Origin: Acidobacteriota bacterium
GTDB taxonomy: Bacteria > Acidobacteriota > Vicinamibacteria > Vicinamibacterales > UBA2999
Direction of reading: 5' to 3'
Assembly (NCBI GenBank): GCA_021731165.1
Contig: JAKFXY010000051.1
Coordinates: forward strand, 1-37,741
DNA: 37,741 nucleotides
In this document: piece after piece, positions 31,267-37,741 of the stretch
Position numbering within the stretch: the first letter of the stretch is position 1
Layout of the letters: each line of letters begins with the position of its first letter
Program-made: the position numbers and the translations under genes
Notes under the pieces: generated by a model
The model's database searches: none
What the model was told of the DNA's origin: nothing
What the model saw: the letters and a program-made list of their open reading frames with translations, nothing else

Positions 31267-31863
31267 GTGCGAACACTGCCCTGGATCTTTCTCTTCGCCT
31301 TTGCCGGCATCGTCGGCTACGCGCTCGTCTCTCAACGCGGAGACTTGCCTCCAGCGGTCGCATCAGAACCCGTCGCGCACCCGGCCATTGTCGGCACCAT
31401 CGAAGATGTCATGAAGGCCGTCGTCGGGCCGTCCTCTGACGTCCTGTTTGGGGCCGTGGCCACGACCCTGACCGCCAGCGGGCTGGTGGAGAAGCGGCCG
31501 CAGAACGATGAAGAGTGGGATCGGGTGGAGCACAACGCGCTGATGCTGGCTGAGGCCATGAACCTCATCACGATGCCGGGGCGCGAGGTGGGACCAGCCG
31601 CGCCGTCCGCCGACGCGCCCGCGAGCCAGGATGCGCCAGAGCTGACGCCGTCCGAGATCAAGAAGCTAATCGACGCCGACCCCGGCCTCTTCGCGCGGTA
31701 CGCGAACGCGCTGCAAAAGGCCGCGATCACCGCCCGCGATCATGCGAAGAATAGAAACGTGGCCGGAATCGTGGAGGTCGGCGGGACGATCGAGGTCGCC
31801 TGCGAGAACTGCCACCTCTACTACTGGTACCCGAAGAAGGGCGAAGCCCCGCCTCCGCCCTGA
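31267..31863 (+). CDS. Membrane-anchored or exported monohaem cytochrome, c'-like
   Basis: A 198-residue protein with an N-terminal hydrophobic segment (LPWIFLFAFAGIVGYALV) that may be an uncleaved anchor. The body is mostly helical (EEWDRVEHNALMLAEAMNLI; ANALQKAAITARDHAKN), and the single haem site CENCH lies close to the C-terminus, the arrangement of four-helix cytochromes c'. A Pro-rich tail ends the protein. Start codon GTG at 31267 with TGGAGG 5 nt upstream. It follows the NHL gene by 138 bp. Confidence 0.82.
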   Translation: MRTLPWIFLFAFAGIVGYALVSQRGDLPPAVASEPVAHPAIVGTIEDVMKAVVGPSSDVLFGAVATTLTASGLVEKRPQNDEEWDRVEHNALMLAEAMNLITMPGREVGPAAPSADAPASQDAPELTPSEIKKLIDADPGLFARYANALQKAAITARDHAKNRNVAGIVEVGGTIEVACENCHLYYWYPKKGEAPPPP

Positions 31864-32186
31864 GTTGTTGAACGCGCTCCCGCCCGCTCCCCGACCCACG
31901 CCTCGGTAGGTCCTTGCGCGACATTCTTCGTACTGTCCCCTCGCCGTGCTCGCAGTCGGGCTCGTCGGCATGCGACGCGCAGGCGAAAGATGGACGAGAT
32001 ATCCCGCGGCGCCCGCAGAAATGGATGCGCGATCGAGGTCGGCCTATCGCCTCTCGTCTCGTCGTTCGAATGCCACGCAACTTCTTTGCACGCAAGTCCT
32101 TCCAAGCAAATTGAATCCAGCTCAGCCACCGCGATACACTGCGACGGCCGCGGGCGTATTGGAGTATCGAGTTCGGCCGACGACTT
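31864..32186. other. Intergenic stretch without a gene, leading to the cassette
   Basis: No credible gene on either strand. The last part, from about 32138, has an imperfect inverted repeat (GACGGCCG facing CGGCCGACG across a 20-odd nt loop) just before GTTAGGC at 32187, as would be seen in the second half of a decayed attC site. The left core site (GCCTAAC-like) cannot be found. Confidence 0.4.
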
Positions 32187-32193
32187 GTTAGGC
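32187..32193 (+). other. Integron-type core site GTTAGGC before the cassette ORF
   Basis: GTTAGGC matches the consensus R' core (GTTRRRY) of integron attC/attI sites. The ATG of the next ORF is 9 nt further on, the typical position in gene cassettes. A 7-bp match alone is weak; the paired site at 32677 gives it weight. Confidence 0.5.
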
Positions 32194-32202
32194 ATCTCAG
32201 CT

Positions 32203-32682
32203 ATGGACTACTTCCAAGGTGTCGTTACCGAGTTCCTCCGTGCTAAGCGGTCGCGGTTCGTGAACACGGAGTACATGATCAATCTCGATCTCGACGGTAC
32301 CTACAAGAAAGATCGGCACTGGTACTGCGATGCTGTCGCGATCGACTTTGCCGACTCCACAGTTCATCTATGCGAAATCACATACTCCAAGACACTTCAA
32401 GCGGTAGCTAAGCGCCTACAGCTTTGGTGCAACCATTGGCCGGAGCTCGTGGAGGCAATCCGTCGAGATAGCTCACTTCAAGGCCAGTGGCATGTTGTCC
32501 CCAGGGTGTTTGTTCCCGGGCCGCTTGAAGCCTCACTCGCAGCGCGCATTTCGGTGCTGAAGCGGCCTGCTCCATGCAGCCAGCCAATGCCTCAGCCCAT
32601 CGTCACACTTCTGGAGGAGGTGTTGCCATGGAAGTACCGCTCATGGAACGGCCAGCCCTTCGCAGAGAGCGGTGATGCCTAA
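32203..32682 (+). CDS. Gene-cassette-like hypothetical protein
   Basis: A 159-residue protein starting at the ATG of MDYFQGVVTEFLRAKRSRFV, and containing RHWYCDAVAIDFADSTVHLC, EITYSKTLQ and VLPWKYRSWNGQPF. I recall close relatives in unrelated Proteobacteria, with no known function. A D-x(n)-E-x-T arrangement (DAVAIDF... CEITYS) is reminiscent of the PD-(D/E)xK nuclease core, but the Lys is absent, so this is a weak guess. There is no signal peptide. It is flanked by core sites GTTAGGC and GCCTAAC, and the stop codon lies in the second, which is typical of mobile integron cassettes. Codon use looks less GC-biased than its neighbours. Confidence 0.75.
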   Translation: MDYFQGVVTEFLRAKRSRFVNTEYMINLDLDGTYKKDRHWYCDAVAIDFADSTVHLCEITYSKTLQAVAKRLQLWCNHWPELVEAIRRDSSLQGQWHVVPRVFVPGPLEASLAARISVLKRPAPCSQPMPQPIVTLLEEVLPWKYRSWNGQPFAESGDA

Positions 32683-32705
32683 CCCTTCGTTGCACCCGAC
32701 ACGAG
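32677..32705 (+). other. Partial attC site (R'' and L'') at the end of the cassette
   Basis: GCCTAAC (32677-32683) followed by CCTTCGTTGCACCCGACACG matches the first half of common attC recombination sites, where the cassette stop falls in R''. The complementary second half (ending GTTRRRY) is not found in the next 180 bp, so the site is truncated here. Confidence 0.55.
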
Positions 32706-32863
32706 ATCTTCCCTCGATAAAGTAGACACTTCCGCCTATCGACAGGAACTGTCCCCATGCCGCGAGCTTGGCGACTCGCGGCTGACCAGATCCCTGCGGC
32801 TTGGTGGGGTCTCGGTCCGCCCTTTCGTGTCCTTCGTGGTTGAAGGAGCAGCGTGAAGCGCTT

Positions 32864-33877
32864 CTAACCAAGCCGTCCTGACGAGGCCTCGAGCAGCGAC
32901 CAGCACTTCGTTCCAAGCTTTTCCTTCCACGTCGCGTAGAAGCCCGAGAGCGCCCGGCGGAAGGGCGCCGTCTCGACCTCATTGAATATGAGGCCCCGGC
33001 GTGCCAGCTCGGCGCGCAGTCGCGTGTTCGCCGCCTCCTGGTCCTGTCTCTGGAGGCGCACGTACTTCGTGACATTGCGATCGATCATTTGTTGGATGTC
33101 CGCGGGGATCCGCTGCCACGTCGGCAAGTGCGCGAGCAAGTTGAAGCCGGACCACATGTGGTTGGTCATGCTCACGTAGGTGACCACTTCGTACAGTTTG
33201 AAAAGTTCGAGCAGCGCCAGTGGGTTTTCCTGCGCGTCGGCCTTGCCCGATTGGAGCGCCGCGTAGATATCGGCACTGTTGATGACAATCGGTTCGGCGC
33301 CAAGCGTTCGGAACGTGTCCGCCACCATGGCGCCGGCAGGCACGCGCATCCTGATGCCGGCCAGGTCTGCGGGGACGACGATCGGGCGCTTCGATCCGGC
33401 AATCTGCCGCATACCGTTGTCGAACGCGCCGGTCGCAAACCCGTGGATACCCTTGGCCGCCATCTCTTCCCGCAGGTAGGTGCCGAGCGCGCCGTCCATG
33501 ACCCGGTGCGCCTGCGCGGCAGAGCCGAAGGCGAACGGCACTTGCTGGACCTCCGCGGCCGGCACCACCGGGCCGAGCACGCCGCCCATCAGCGTGAAGA
33601 ACTGGATCTCGCCCGACACGAGCATCTTGAGCGCGGCGGGGTCGCTTCCGGGAATCTTGTTGTTCTCCGCGTGGACCTGGGTCTCTACGCGCCCGCTCGT
33701 CTCGGTCCGGATCGCGCTCCACATCTCCGTCAGCCGTTGGTGCAGCGAGCTGGCCGTGGTCTGATTGTGGAATTGGGTGAAGGTGAAGTCCGCCGCCCGC
33801 AGCGAGCGGACGAGCAGGGTGACGGAGCCAAGCGTGGCCCCGGCGACAAACGAGCGGCGCGTGAGGGCGTCAGCCAT
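32864..33877 (-). CDS. TRAP-type solute-binding protein (DctP family)
   Basis: A 337-residue periplasmic binding protein with a twin-arginine-type signal (TRRSFVAGATLGSVTLLV). The fold shows in FNQTTASS-like start, PGSDPAALKMLVSGEIQFF, ADLAGIRMRVPAGAMVADTF and LGAEPIVINSADIYAALQSG; the Arg in GIRMRVP is the one that usually binds a carboxylate ligand. It should deliver an organic acid to a DctQM permease, but no DctQ or DctM gene is nearby, so it is an orphan here. The ATG at 33877 has no obvious strong Shine-Dalgarno. Confidence 0.9.
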   Translation of the reverse strand: MADALTRRSFVAGATLGSVTLLVRSLRAADFTFTQFHNQTTASSLHQRLTEMWSAIRTETSGRVETQVHAENNKIPGSDPAALKMLVSGEIQFFTLMGGVLGPVVPAAEVQQVPFAFGSAAQAHRVMDGALGTYLREEMAAKGIHGFATGAFDNGMRQIAGSKRPIVVPADLAGIRMRVPAGAMVADTFRTLGAEPIVINSADIYAALQSGKADAQENPLALLELFKLYEVVTYVSMTNHMWSGFNLLAHLPTWQRIPADIQQMIDRNVTKYVRLQRQDQEAANTRLRAELARRGLIFNEVETAPFRRALSGFYATWKEKLGTKCWSLLEASSGRLG

Positions 33878-33939
33878 TGCCGCCCATCTTACTTACCTGA
33901 CGTTCAGATGGCATGCCATAATCGGCGGCCGCGGACGAT

Positions 33940-34008
33940 GGCGCCCCGCGAAAGGGGCGCCCCACGCCCAACGAAAACACTGTAGGGCGCCCCCCTTTGC
34001 GGGGCGCC
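33940..34008. repeat. Long GC-rich inverted repeat in a divergent promoter region
   Basis: Two arms of 24 bp (33940-33963 and 33985-34008) are inverted copies with only one or two indels, each built of GGCGCCCCGC and a G-run, and separated by about 21 bp. They could form a very stable hairpin. The element lies upstream of the DUF1330 gene, 10 nt before its ATG, between divergent genes. It looks like a REP-type or miniature mobile element, or a strong RNA hairpin controlling the downstream gene. Confidence 0.6.
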
Positions 34009-34018
34009 GGGAGATGAC

Positions 34019-34321
34019 ATGCCTGCTTACTGGGTTGCTCACGCGAAAATCACCGATCCTGTTGACTACAAGAAGTACACGGACCGCGTGCCCGCCATCA
34101 TCACGCGCTTCGGCGGCAAGGTTCTCGCCCGAGGCGGCCGCTATCAGATCATGGAGGGCCCGGAGGGCTTCCATCGCCATATCGTGATCGAGTTTCCGAC
34201 GCTCGAGGAGGCAGTCGCCTGCTTCCAGTCACCGGAGTATCAGGAGGCAGCCGCCTTCCGCCGCAACGGCGCTGGAGAAGTGCAGAACGTGATTGTCGAG
34301 GGTGGGGAGGCGACGAAGTAG
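34019..34321 (+). CDS. DUF1330 family protein
   Basis: A 100-residue protein of the ferredoxin-like dimeric barrel fold: MPAYWVAHAKITDPVDYKKY, GGKVLARGGRYQIMEG, HRHIVIEFPTLEEAVACFQS and YQEAAAFRRNGAGEVQNVIV are all typical. The family is small, cytoplasmic and functionally unclear, perhaps binding small acids. The ATG at 34019 follows GGGAGATGAC. The TAG stop is the first three bases of a direct repeat that joins the 40-bp palindrome at 34330. Confidence 0.9.
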   Translation: MPAYWVAHAKITDPVDYKKYTDRVPAIITRFGGKVLARGGRYQIMEGPEGFHRHIVIEFPTLEEAVACFQSPEYQEAAAFRRNGAGEVQNVIVEGGEATK

Positions 34322-34329
34322 GGGCGGAC

Positions 34330-34369
34330 CTCGTGTAGGGGCGGACCTTAAGGTCCGCCCCTACACGAG
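34330..34369. repeat. Perfect 40-bp palindrome
   Basis: CTCGTGTAGGGGCGGACCTT (34330-34349) is followed by its exact reverse complement (34350-34369). A 13-bp direct copy of part of an arm (TAGGGGCGGACCT) precedes it at 34319, including the stop of the DUF1330 gene. It lies between convergent genes (ends at 34321 and 34410). No base separates the arms, so extruded DNA or the transcript would form a 20-bp stem. Likely a REP/BIME-type element doubling as a bidirectional terminator. Confidence 0.8.
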
Positions 34370-34409
34370 ACCGCGGAATGACTCAGTGTTCCGTGTGGCG
34401 TGAGGTCGT

Positions 34410-35639
34410 TTATGCCGGCGTCTTCTGAAGCACCTGATCGACGATCACCTTGAACTCGTCGGCGGTCAACAGATCCTTCTTCTCAAACGACTTCGCCTTC
34501 ACGAGCTGCAGCATGGCCATCCGCTCTTCGTCGGTGGCCTTGATGCCCAGTTTCTCGCACCACTCCTCGATCGACGGCGGGCCACTGTTCTTGCCGAGCA
34601 TGATCGTGACCGGCTTCTGCCCGACCAGGCTTGGCGCGAACGGGATGTACTCGAGCGGGTGTTCCTTGCGTGCCAGGCGGACCCAGCCGGCGATGATGCC
34701 GGACTCGACCTCGTAGAGCTTGTCGCCGACGATCGGGCGGTTGGGCGGCTGCGTCACTTTCGCGAGATTCATCACGAAGCGCGACACCTCGCAGAACTGC
34801 TCCGTCTTGATGCCGAGGTCCACGCCGTGGAGGCAGAGCAGTGCGAGCACGACGTCTTCCATCGGCACGTTGCCGGCGCGTTCGCCCAGTCCGGTGATTG
34901 TGGTGTGCGCGACCGCTCCACCCACCTGCAGCGCCGCGATGGTGTTCGCCACGCCGAGCCCGAAGTCCTGGTGGCAGTGAATCTCGACCGGCTTCTTCAG
35001 CTTGTCGATCACCTTCTTGACCACGTGGCTGATGGCGTCCGGCGTACATCCGCCCATCGTGTCGGCAATCGTCAGCGCGTCCATGTGCCCTTCGGTGGCC
35101 ACCTGTTCGACGATGTCGAGGAAGCGGCTCAGCTCCGTGCGGGTCGCATCAATCGTGAAGAAGACCGTATAGAGACCGGCTTCCTTGGCCGCGAGCGTCG
35201 TCTCGATCGACGCCTTCATGGCGCGGTCGATGCTCCAGCCGTAGCCGTATTTGATCATGTGGTCGCTGGCGGGGATCTCGACGACGACTCCCTTGCAGCC
35301 CGACTCCTTGATCACCTTGATCTCGGCGGGAATACAGCGCGCGAAGCCGAAGATGTCGGCCTTCAGGCCGAGCGCGGCGATGTCCGAGATGGCCGCCCTG
35401 TCCTGTGGCGAGACGGCGGGCATGCCGGCTTCGATGCGGTGGATGCCCATCGCGTCGAGCTTCTTGGCAATCGCAACCTTTTCCTCGCGGCGGAAGACGA
35501 CAGCTGTCTGCTGCTCACCATCACGCAGCGTGACGTCGTGAATCTTGATGTTCGAGCCGAAGTGCTGGTTCTTCGTGACCTCTGGCAGATAGCTCCAGGG
35601 GCTGATGAACCACTTGTCTGTCTTCCACGGTTCCTGCAT
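34410..35639 (-). CDS. DRE-TIM metallolyase (isopropylmalate/homocitrate synthase-like)
   Basis: A 409-residue enzyme with the TIM-barrel core of the HMGL-like family: IHDVTLRDGEQQ (the catalytic Arg-Asp and metal Asp) near 34, RIEAGMPAVS, and VEIHCHQDFGLGVANTIAAL with the metal-binding HxH, then GLGERAGNVPMEDVV. Such enzymes condense acetyl-CoA with 2-oxoacids. There is no C-terminal LeuA allosteric domain, so it is probably not the feedback-regulated isopropylmalate synthase. The exact substrate is not certain. GGAGG stands 5 nt before the ATG at 35639. It is divergent from the Mo-hydroxylase gene. Confidence 0.87.
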   Translation of the reverse strand: MQEPWKTDKWFISPWSYLPEVTKNQHFGSNIKIHDVTLRDGEQQTAVVFRREEKVAIAKKLDAMGIHRIEAGMPAVSPQDRAAISDIAALGLKADIFGFARCIPAEIKVIKESGCKGVVVEIPASDHMIKYGYGWSIDRAMKASIETTLAAKEAGLYTVFFTIDATRTELSRFLDIVEQVATEGHMDALTIADTMGGCTPDAISHVVKKVIDKLKKPVEIHCHQDFGLGVANTIAALQVGGAVAHTTITGLGERAGNVPMEDVVLALLCLHGVDLGIKTEQFCEVSRFVMNLAKVTQPPNRPIVGDKLYEVESGIIAGWVRLARKEHPLEYIPFAPSLVGQKPVTIMLGKNSGPPSIEEWCEKLGIKATDEERMAMLQLVKAKSFEKKDLLTADEFKVIVDQVLQKTPA

Positions 35640-35660
35640 GTAACCTCCGTTAAACAGCTG

Positions 35661-35690
35661 ATTTTACCCTTCCGTGCCCTGAGGCGGCAA
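35661..35690 (-). promoter_or_regulatory. Probable sigma-70 promoter of the DRE-TIM gene
   Basis: On the minus strand, TTGCCG (35690-35685) and TAAAAT (35666-35661) are spaced 18 nt apart, 21 nt before the ATG. The boxes match consensus in four and five of six positions. The leader holds the GGAGG Shine-Dalgarno. Confidence 0.45.
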
Positions 35691-35712
35691 GCGACTCGCA
35701 CGTTCAGTTGCG

Positions 35713-35726
35713 CCGGTTCGAACCGG
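35713..35726. promoter_or_regulatory. 14-bp palindrome between divergent genes, possible operator
   Basis: CCGGTTCGAACCGG is a perfect palindrome 40 bp before the Mo-hydroxylase start. It could be a regulator-binding site for either divergent gene. There is no second copy in the window; could be chance in GC-rich DNA. Confidence 0.3.
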
Positions 35727-35765
35727 GGCGCTAACATGCCTCTAGAATCCCCACCACGGTAATCC

Positions 35766-37741
35766 ATGCCCAAGATTCAATTCACACTGAACGGTAAGGA
35801 AACTCAGGCGAACTACGAGCCCGGCATGCACTTGCTGGAGGTGCTGCGCGAGGAGTGCGGCATCCGGTCGGCCAAGAACGGCTGTGCTCCCGAAGGGGCA
35901 TGCGGCTGCTGCCTGGTCATGATCGACGGGCGGCCCGCGCTCTCGTGCCTTCGCAAGCCGGAGCAGATGGCGGGGCACGACATCGTTACCCTCGAGGGGA
36001 TACCCGAGAAAACGCGAAAGGTTCTCGGAGAAGCCTTTGTTCTCGAGGGCGGCGTGCAGTGCGGCTTCTGTATTCCGGGCATCGTGATACGCGGGGCCTC
36101 ACTCATCCAGCAGGGGAAAACCGACGACCGCGGAGCCATCGCCAAGGCGCTCGACGGGCACGTGTGCCGCTGCACGGGTTATGGCCGCATCATCGACGCC
36201 ATTCAGACGGCTGGCGAAGCTGCTAGAAATGAAGGCAAGCTCCCGAGCACGGAGCCGCGCCGTCACCACTTCTTTGGTGAGGATTTCGGCCTGGCCAGGA
36301 ATCCCACGTTCGTCAAGGGCGGCGGGCCTGAGAATGGCGTCGGCTCCTCGGCGGCCCGCGTCGGAGGGCTGCAGCAGACATTGGGCGAAAAAGCGTTCGT
36401 CGATGATATGAGCGCGCCTGGCATGCTGCACGGCGCGCTGGTGCTGTCGGAGCACCCGAGGGCGAAGGTTCTGAAGATCAGCACGGATGAGGCAAAGGCG
36501 ATGCCCGGCGTCGTCCGGGTGTTCACAGCGGCTGATGTCGTCCACGAGCGTGGAACCGGCCTGAATGTTCCCGACCTGCCCATCTTCGTGGCGGAGGGAG
36601 AAGTCACCTGCTGCGTGGGCGACTTCCTCGCGATGGTCGTTGCGGACACGCAGTTTCGGGCGCGTGCGGCAGCGGGCAAGATCCACGTGGACTACGAAGT
36701 GCTGGAGCCGATTACCGATCCGGAAGCGGCCCTCGCGCCCGGCGCCCCGCAGGTGCACTCCGACGGCACCTTCTACCCGAGGCAGAACCTTATCGACACG
36801 ATCGCGTTCTCGCGCGGTGACATCGATGCGGCGCTGAAGACGTCGGCCCACATTATCGAAGCGACGTTTCAAACGCAGCGAGTTGATCCGGCTTTTCTCG
36901 AGCCCGAGGCGTGTCTCGCGATTCCACAGGGACAGGGCATCAAGGTCCATACCGAGAGCCAGGGGTCCGTGTACGACCAGAAGCAGATCGCCACCGTGCT
37001 GGGGCTTCCGCTCGAAGCGGTGGAGATTGCGCTGGCGGCCAGCGGCGGCGCCTTTGGCGCCAAAGAGGAGTTGTCCATCCAGGCACAAACCGCGCTGGCG
37101 GCCCATCTGCTCGGACGTCCGGTCAAGACCGTCCTGACGCGCGAGCAGTCCACGCAGCACCACGTCAAGCGCCACCCGATGACCTTGCGGTACACAGTCG
37201 GTGCCGATGCCGAGGGGCGCCTCACCGCGGTTCGTGCGCGAATCGTGGGTGATGCGGGGGGCTACGCCGGCACGAGTGGCAAATGCCTGCTCCGTGCCGC
37301 ATGCCATGCGTGCGGTACCTACCGGGTCCCGAACGTCGACATCGAATCCCGCGCCGTCTACACCAACAACCCGACCAGTGGCGCGATGCGCGGCTTCGGC
37401 AGCAATCAGGCGCAGTTCGCCATGGAAGGCATCATGGACATGCTGGCCGAGAAGGTCGGCGTGGACGGCTGGGACATCCGCGAACGCAATATTCTCAATC
37501 CAGGCGACGCATTCAGCACCGGACAGATCATGCGCGAGAGCGTCCGCGGCATCCGAATGTCGCTAGAGGCAGTGAAGGGTCTCTACAAGAAGGCGAAGTA
37601 CAAGGGCCTTGGCTGCGGCATCAAGAGTACGGGCCTTGGCAATGGCACCGTCGAAGGGGGCTACATCACCATCCGCGTCATCAAGGGCGGGCGGGTCGAG
37701 ATCCTCAACGGCTACACGGAAATGGGGCAGGGCATCTACAC
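35766..37741 (+). CDS. Fused [2Fe-2S]/molybdenum hydroxylase (xanthine-dehydrogenase-like), 3' truncated by window edge
   Basis: The open frame reaches the right edge: 658 codons are visible. Residues 1-80 are a ferredoxin-type [2Fe-2S] domain with NGCAPEGACGCCLVM and a later Cys (LSCLRK). Then a second [2Fe-2S] domain: VQCGFCIPG and HVCRCTGYGRI. The molybdenum domain begins near 195 (GEKAFVDDMSAPGMLHGALV) and has SGGAFGAKEE, AMRGFGSNQAQF and YTEMGQG, the usual pterin-contacting motifs. No FAD domain lies between them, so this matches the fused, FAD-less arrangement of selenium-dependent-type xanthine dehydrogenases. Substrate not known. The start is the ATG at 35766; no strong Shine-Dalgarno precedes it. 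Divergent from the DRE-TIM enzyme. Confidence 0.88.
   Translation, partial: MPKIQFTLNGKETQANYEPGMHLLEVLREECGIRSAKNGCAPEGACGCCLVMIDGRPALSCLRKPEQMAGHDIVTLEGIPEKTRKVLGEAFVLEGGVQCGFCIPGIVIRGASLIQQGKTDDRGAIAKALDGHVCRCTGYGRIIDAIQTAGEAARNEGKLPSTEPRRHHFFGEDFGLARNPTFVKGGGPENGVGSSAARVGGLQQTLGEKAFVDDMSAPGMLHGALVLSEHPRAKVLKISTDEAKAMPGVVRVFTAADVVHERGTGLNVPDLPIFVAEGEVTCCVGDFLAMVVADTQFRARAAAGKIHVDYEVLEPITDPEAALAPGAPQVHSDGTFYPRQNLIDTIAFSRGDIDAALKTSAHIIEATFQTQRVDPAFLEPEACLAIPQGQGIKVHTESQGSVYDQKQIATVLGLPLEAVEIALAASGGAFGAKEELSIQAQTALAAHLLGRPVKTVLTREQSTQHHVKRHPMTLRYTVGADAEGRLTAVRARIVGDAGGYAGTSGKCLLRAACHACGTYRVPNVDIESRAVYTNNPTSGAMRGFGSNQAQFAMEGIMDMLAEKVGVDGWDIRERNILNPGDAFSTGQIMRESVRGIRMSLEAVKGLYKKAKYKGLGCGIKSTGLGNGTVEGGYITIRVIKGGRVEILNGYTEMGQGIY

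Overview
The window is about 37.7 kb of GC-rich, densely coded bacterial DNA. The mix of gene families suggests a soil or groundwater Acidobacteriota, probably near Vicinamibacteria: NHL, Kelch and FG-GAP propeller proteins, exported c-type cytochromes, DUF6152- and DUF6644-like proteins, an EgtB/SUMF1-like protein, a TrbI-like lipoprotein, and fused xanthine-dehydrogenase-type enzymes. This is inferred from gene content; there is no rRNA or marker gene. I see no tRNA, rRNA, CRISPR array or complete insertion sequence.

Layout. 1-2.9 kb: the tail of an unknown gene, small membrane proteins, a decayed DUF3309-like fragment, and a leftward operon (phospholipase-D-like protein, exported protein, broken metallophosphoesterase) whose last gene is fused to the tail of a response regulator. 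3.0-8.4 kb: a tightly coupled rightward operon. It encodes an outer-membrane Omp85-type barrel with a kinase-like N-terminal domain, two tandem thymidylate-kinase-like proteins (the second with Arg in place of the P-loop Lys), and an ABC exporter. This is the best candidate for an undescribed system. 8.6-10.7 kb: a lipoprotein and an EAL c-di-GMP phosphodiesterase. 10.7-15.0 kb: a leftward thiS-thiG-methyltransferase-O-antigen polymerase/ligase unit. 15.0-16.4 kb: an EgtB/SUMF1-like protein with apparent active-site damage and an in-frame repeat insertion.

16.4-21.6 kb: exported propeller proteins (two tandem NHL paralogues, one Kelch, one seven-repeat FG-GAP protein) and an NHL remnant. 21.6-23.7 kb: an MFS transporter overlapping an ABC ATPase. 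23.9-27.3 kb: a membrane and cytochrome cluster (DUF6152-like, dihaeme cytochrome, two DUF6644-like membrane proteins, a small membrane peptide). 27.3-31.9 kb: an MFS transporter, a remnant of an MBL-fold hydrolase, a quinone oxidoreductase, a further NHL protein and a c'-like cytochrome.

32.2-32.7 kb: an ORF bracketed by integron core sites (GTTAGGC before it; GCCTAAC overlapping its stop), so it looks like a stranded gene cassette. 32.9-34.4 kb: an orphan TRAP-type binding protein and a DUF1330 protein, with two strong palindromic elements, one a perfect 40-bp palindrome. 34.4 kb to the end: a DRE-TIM (isopropylmalate/homocitrate synthase-like) enzyme divergent from a fused iron-sulfur/molybdenum hydroxylase that runs off the window.

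Family names come from motif recognition and memory of families; no database search was possible.
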